Below are positions 6,002 to 6,099 of a stretch of 6,099 bases of DNA, in pieces; position 1 is the stretch's first letter, and every line of letters starts with the position of its first letter. Origin of the DNA: an uncultured Clostridia bacterium (GTDB lineage: Bacteria; Bacillota; Clostridia; Oscillospirales; Oscillospiraceae); contig CALBGG010000125.1 in the NCBI GenBank assembly GCA_937893605.1, positions 1-6,099 of the forward strand, read 5' to 3'. The notes beneath the pieces are model-generated. The model searched no databases. It saw nothing but the letters and a program-made list of their open reading frames with translations, and was not told where the DNA came from. The position numbers and the translations under genes are program-made.

Positions 6002-6019
6002 AACGCTTTAAATATGAAA

Positions 6020-6052
6020 AATGCACCGCACGGGGTCTCCGTGCGGTGCATT
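6020..6052. terminator. Intrinsic terminator after the kinase-like gene, possibly bidirectional
   Basis: AATGCACCGCACGG (6020-6033) pairs perfectly with 6039-6052 over 14 bp around a five-base GGTCT loop. On the + strand the downstream bases (GCTTATTATT) are only moderately T-rich. On the - strand the hairpin is followed by TTCATATTT. It begins 19 bp after the kinase stop and lies between that gene and a probable convergent gene, mirroring the terminator at 3646-3679. Confidence 0.75.
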
Positions 6053-6057
6053 GCTTA

Positions 6058-6099
6058 TTATTCGCCTTTTTTATCGTCGGGCTCGTCAGCCATACCTGC
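6058..6099 (-). CDS. C-terminal tail of an unidentified convergent gene (5' part outside the window)
   Basis: Read on the - strand from the window edge, the frame gives AGMADEPDDKKGE and then two tandem stop codons (TAA at 6060-6058 and TAA at 6057-6055). The short charged acidic/lysine tail is typical of soluble protein C-termini, the double stop is typical of a real gene end, and a strong hairpin follows 5 bp after the first stop in this direction. Thirteen residues are too few to name the protein. Confidence 0.5.
   Translation of the reverse strand, partial: AGMADEPDDKKGE

Noticed and set aside
6014..6099. A + strand frame opening with ATG at 6014 and running to the window end.
   Set aside because: It reads straight through the 14-bp terminator hairpin, has no ribosome binding site at a proper distance, and lies opposite the more plausible - strand gene tail.

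Overview
The window looks like the chromosome of an anaerobic member of the Firmicutes/Clostridia, probably a gut Oscillospiraceae-type lineage. This is inferred from strong AGGAGG-type ribosome binding sites, AT-rich spacers between moderately GC-rich genes, a clostridial-style GAPDH and an old-yellow-enzyme-type flavoenzyme next to dehydrogenases. No genus can be named from the sequence alone. There are no RNA genes, insertion sequences, phage genes or CRISPR arrays.

Left block (1-3633, + strand): four co-directional genes that read as one catabolic or redox cluster. They are the C-terminal part of an old-yellow-enzyme/2-enoate-reductase-like flavin oxidoreductase (cut by the window edge), a 12-TM MFS transporter of the OFA/monocarboxylate kind, a classical short-chain dehydrogenase (SDR), and a zinc-dependent medium-chain dehydrogenase (MDR). 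The first three are tightly packed (10 and 24 bp gaps). The MDR follows an 85-bp spacer that holds a hairpin with no U-tract. A flavin enone reductase, an SDR and a permease together recall the bile-acid, steroid and isoflavone reduction clusters of gut anaerobes, but the substrate cannot be read from the sequence.

Middle (3634-4927): a 15-bp perfect hairpin serves as a shared terminator between the convergent MDR gene and gap. The gap gene (type I GAPDH, - strand) has intact catalytic Cys and His, but has Ala where NAD-dependent GAPDHs normally carry the coenzyme-selecting Asp. Its 205-bp upstream region is shared with a divergent gene. It contains a site matching the Rex redox-repressor operator at 11 of 14 defined positions, which suggests NADH/NAD+ control of gap.

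Right block (4928-6099): a cytosolic PAS plus HATPase sensor-kinase-like protein, transcribed from its own good extended -10 promoter. It has intact N, G1 and G2 boxes but no histidine in the region where the phosphoacceptor should be, and no response regulator follows in the window. A 14-bp hairpin ends the unit. The last 42 bases are probably the acidic C-terminal tail of a convergent - strand gene.

Most of the window is ordinary metabolism. The points worth a second look are the putative Rex site, the GAPDH coenzyme-site substitution, the His-less kinase, the substrate of the reductase cluster and the altered SDR tetrad.
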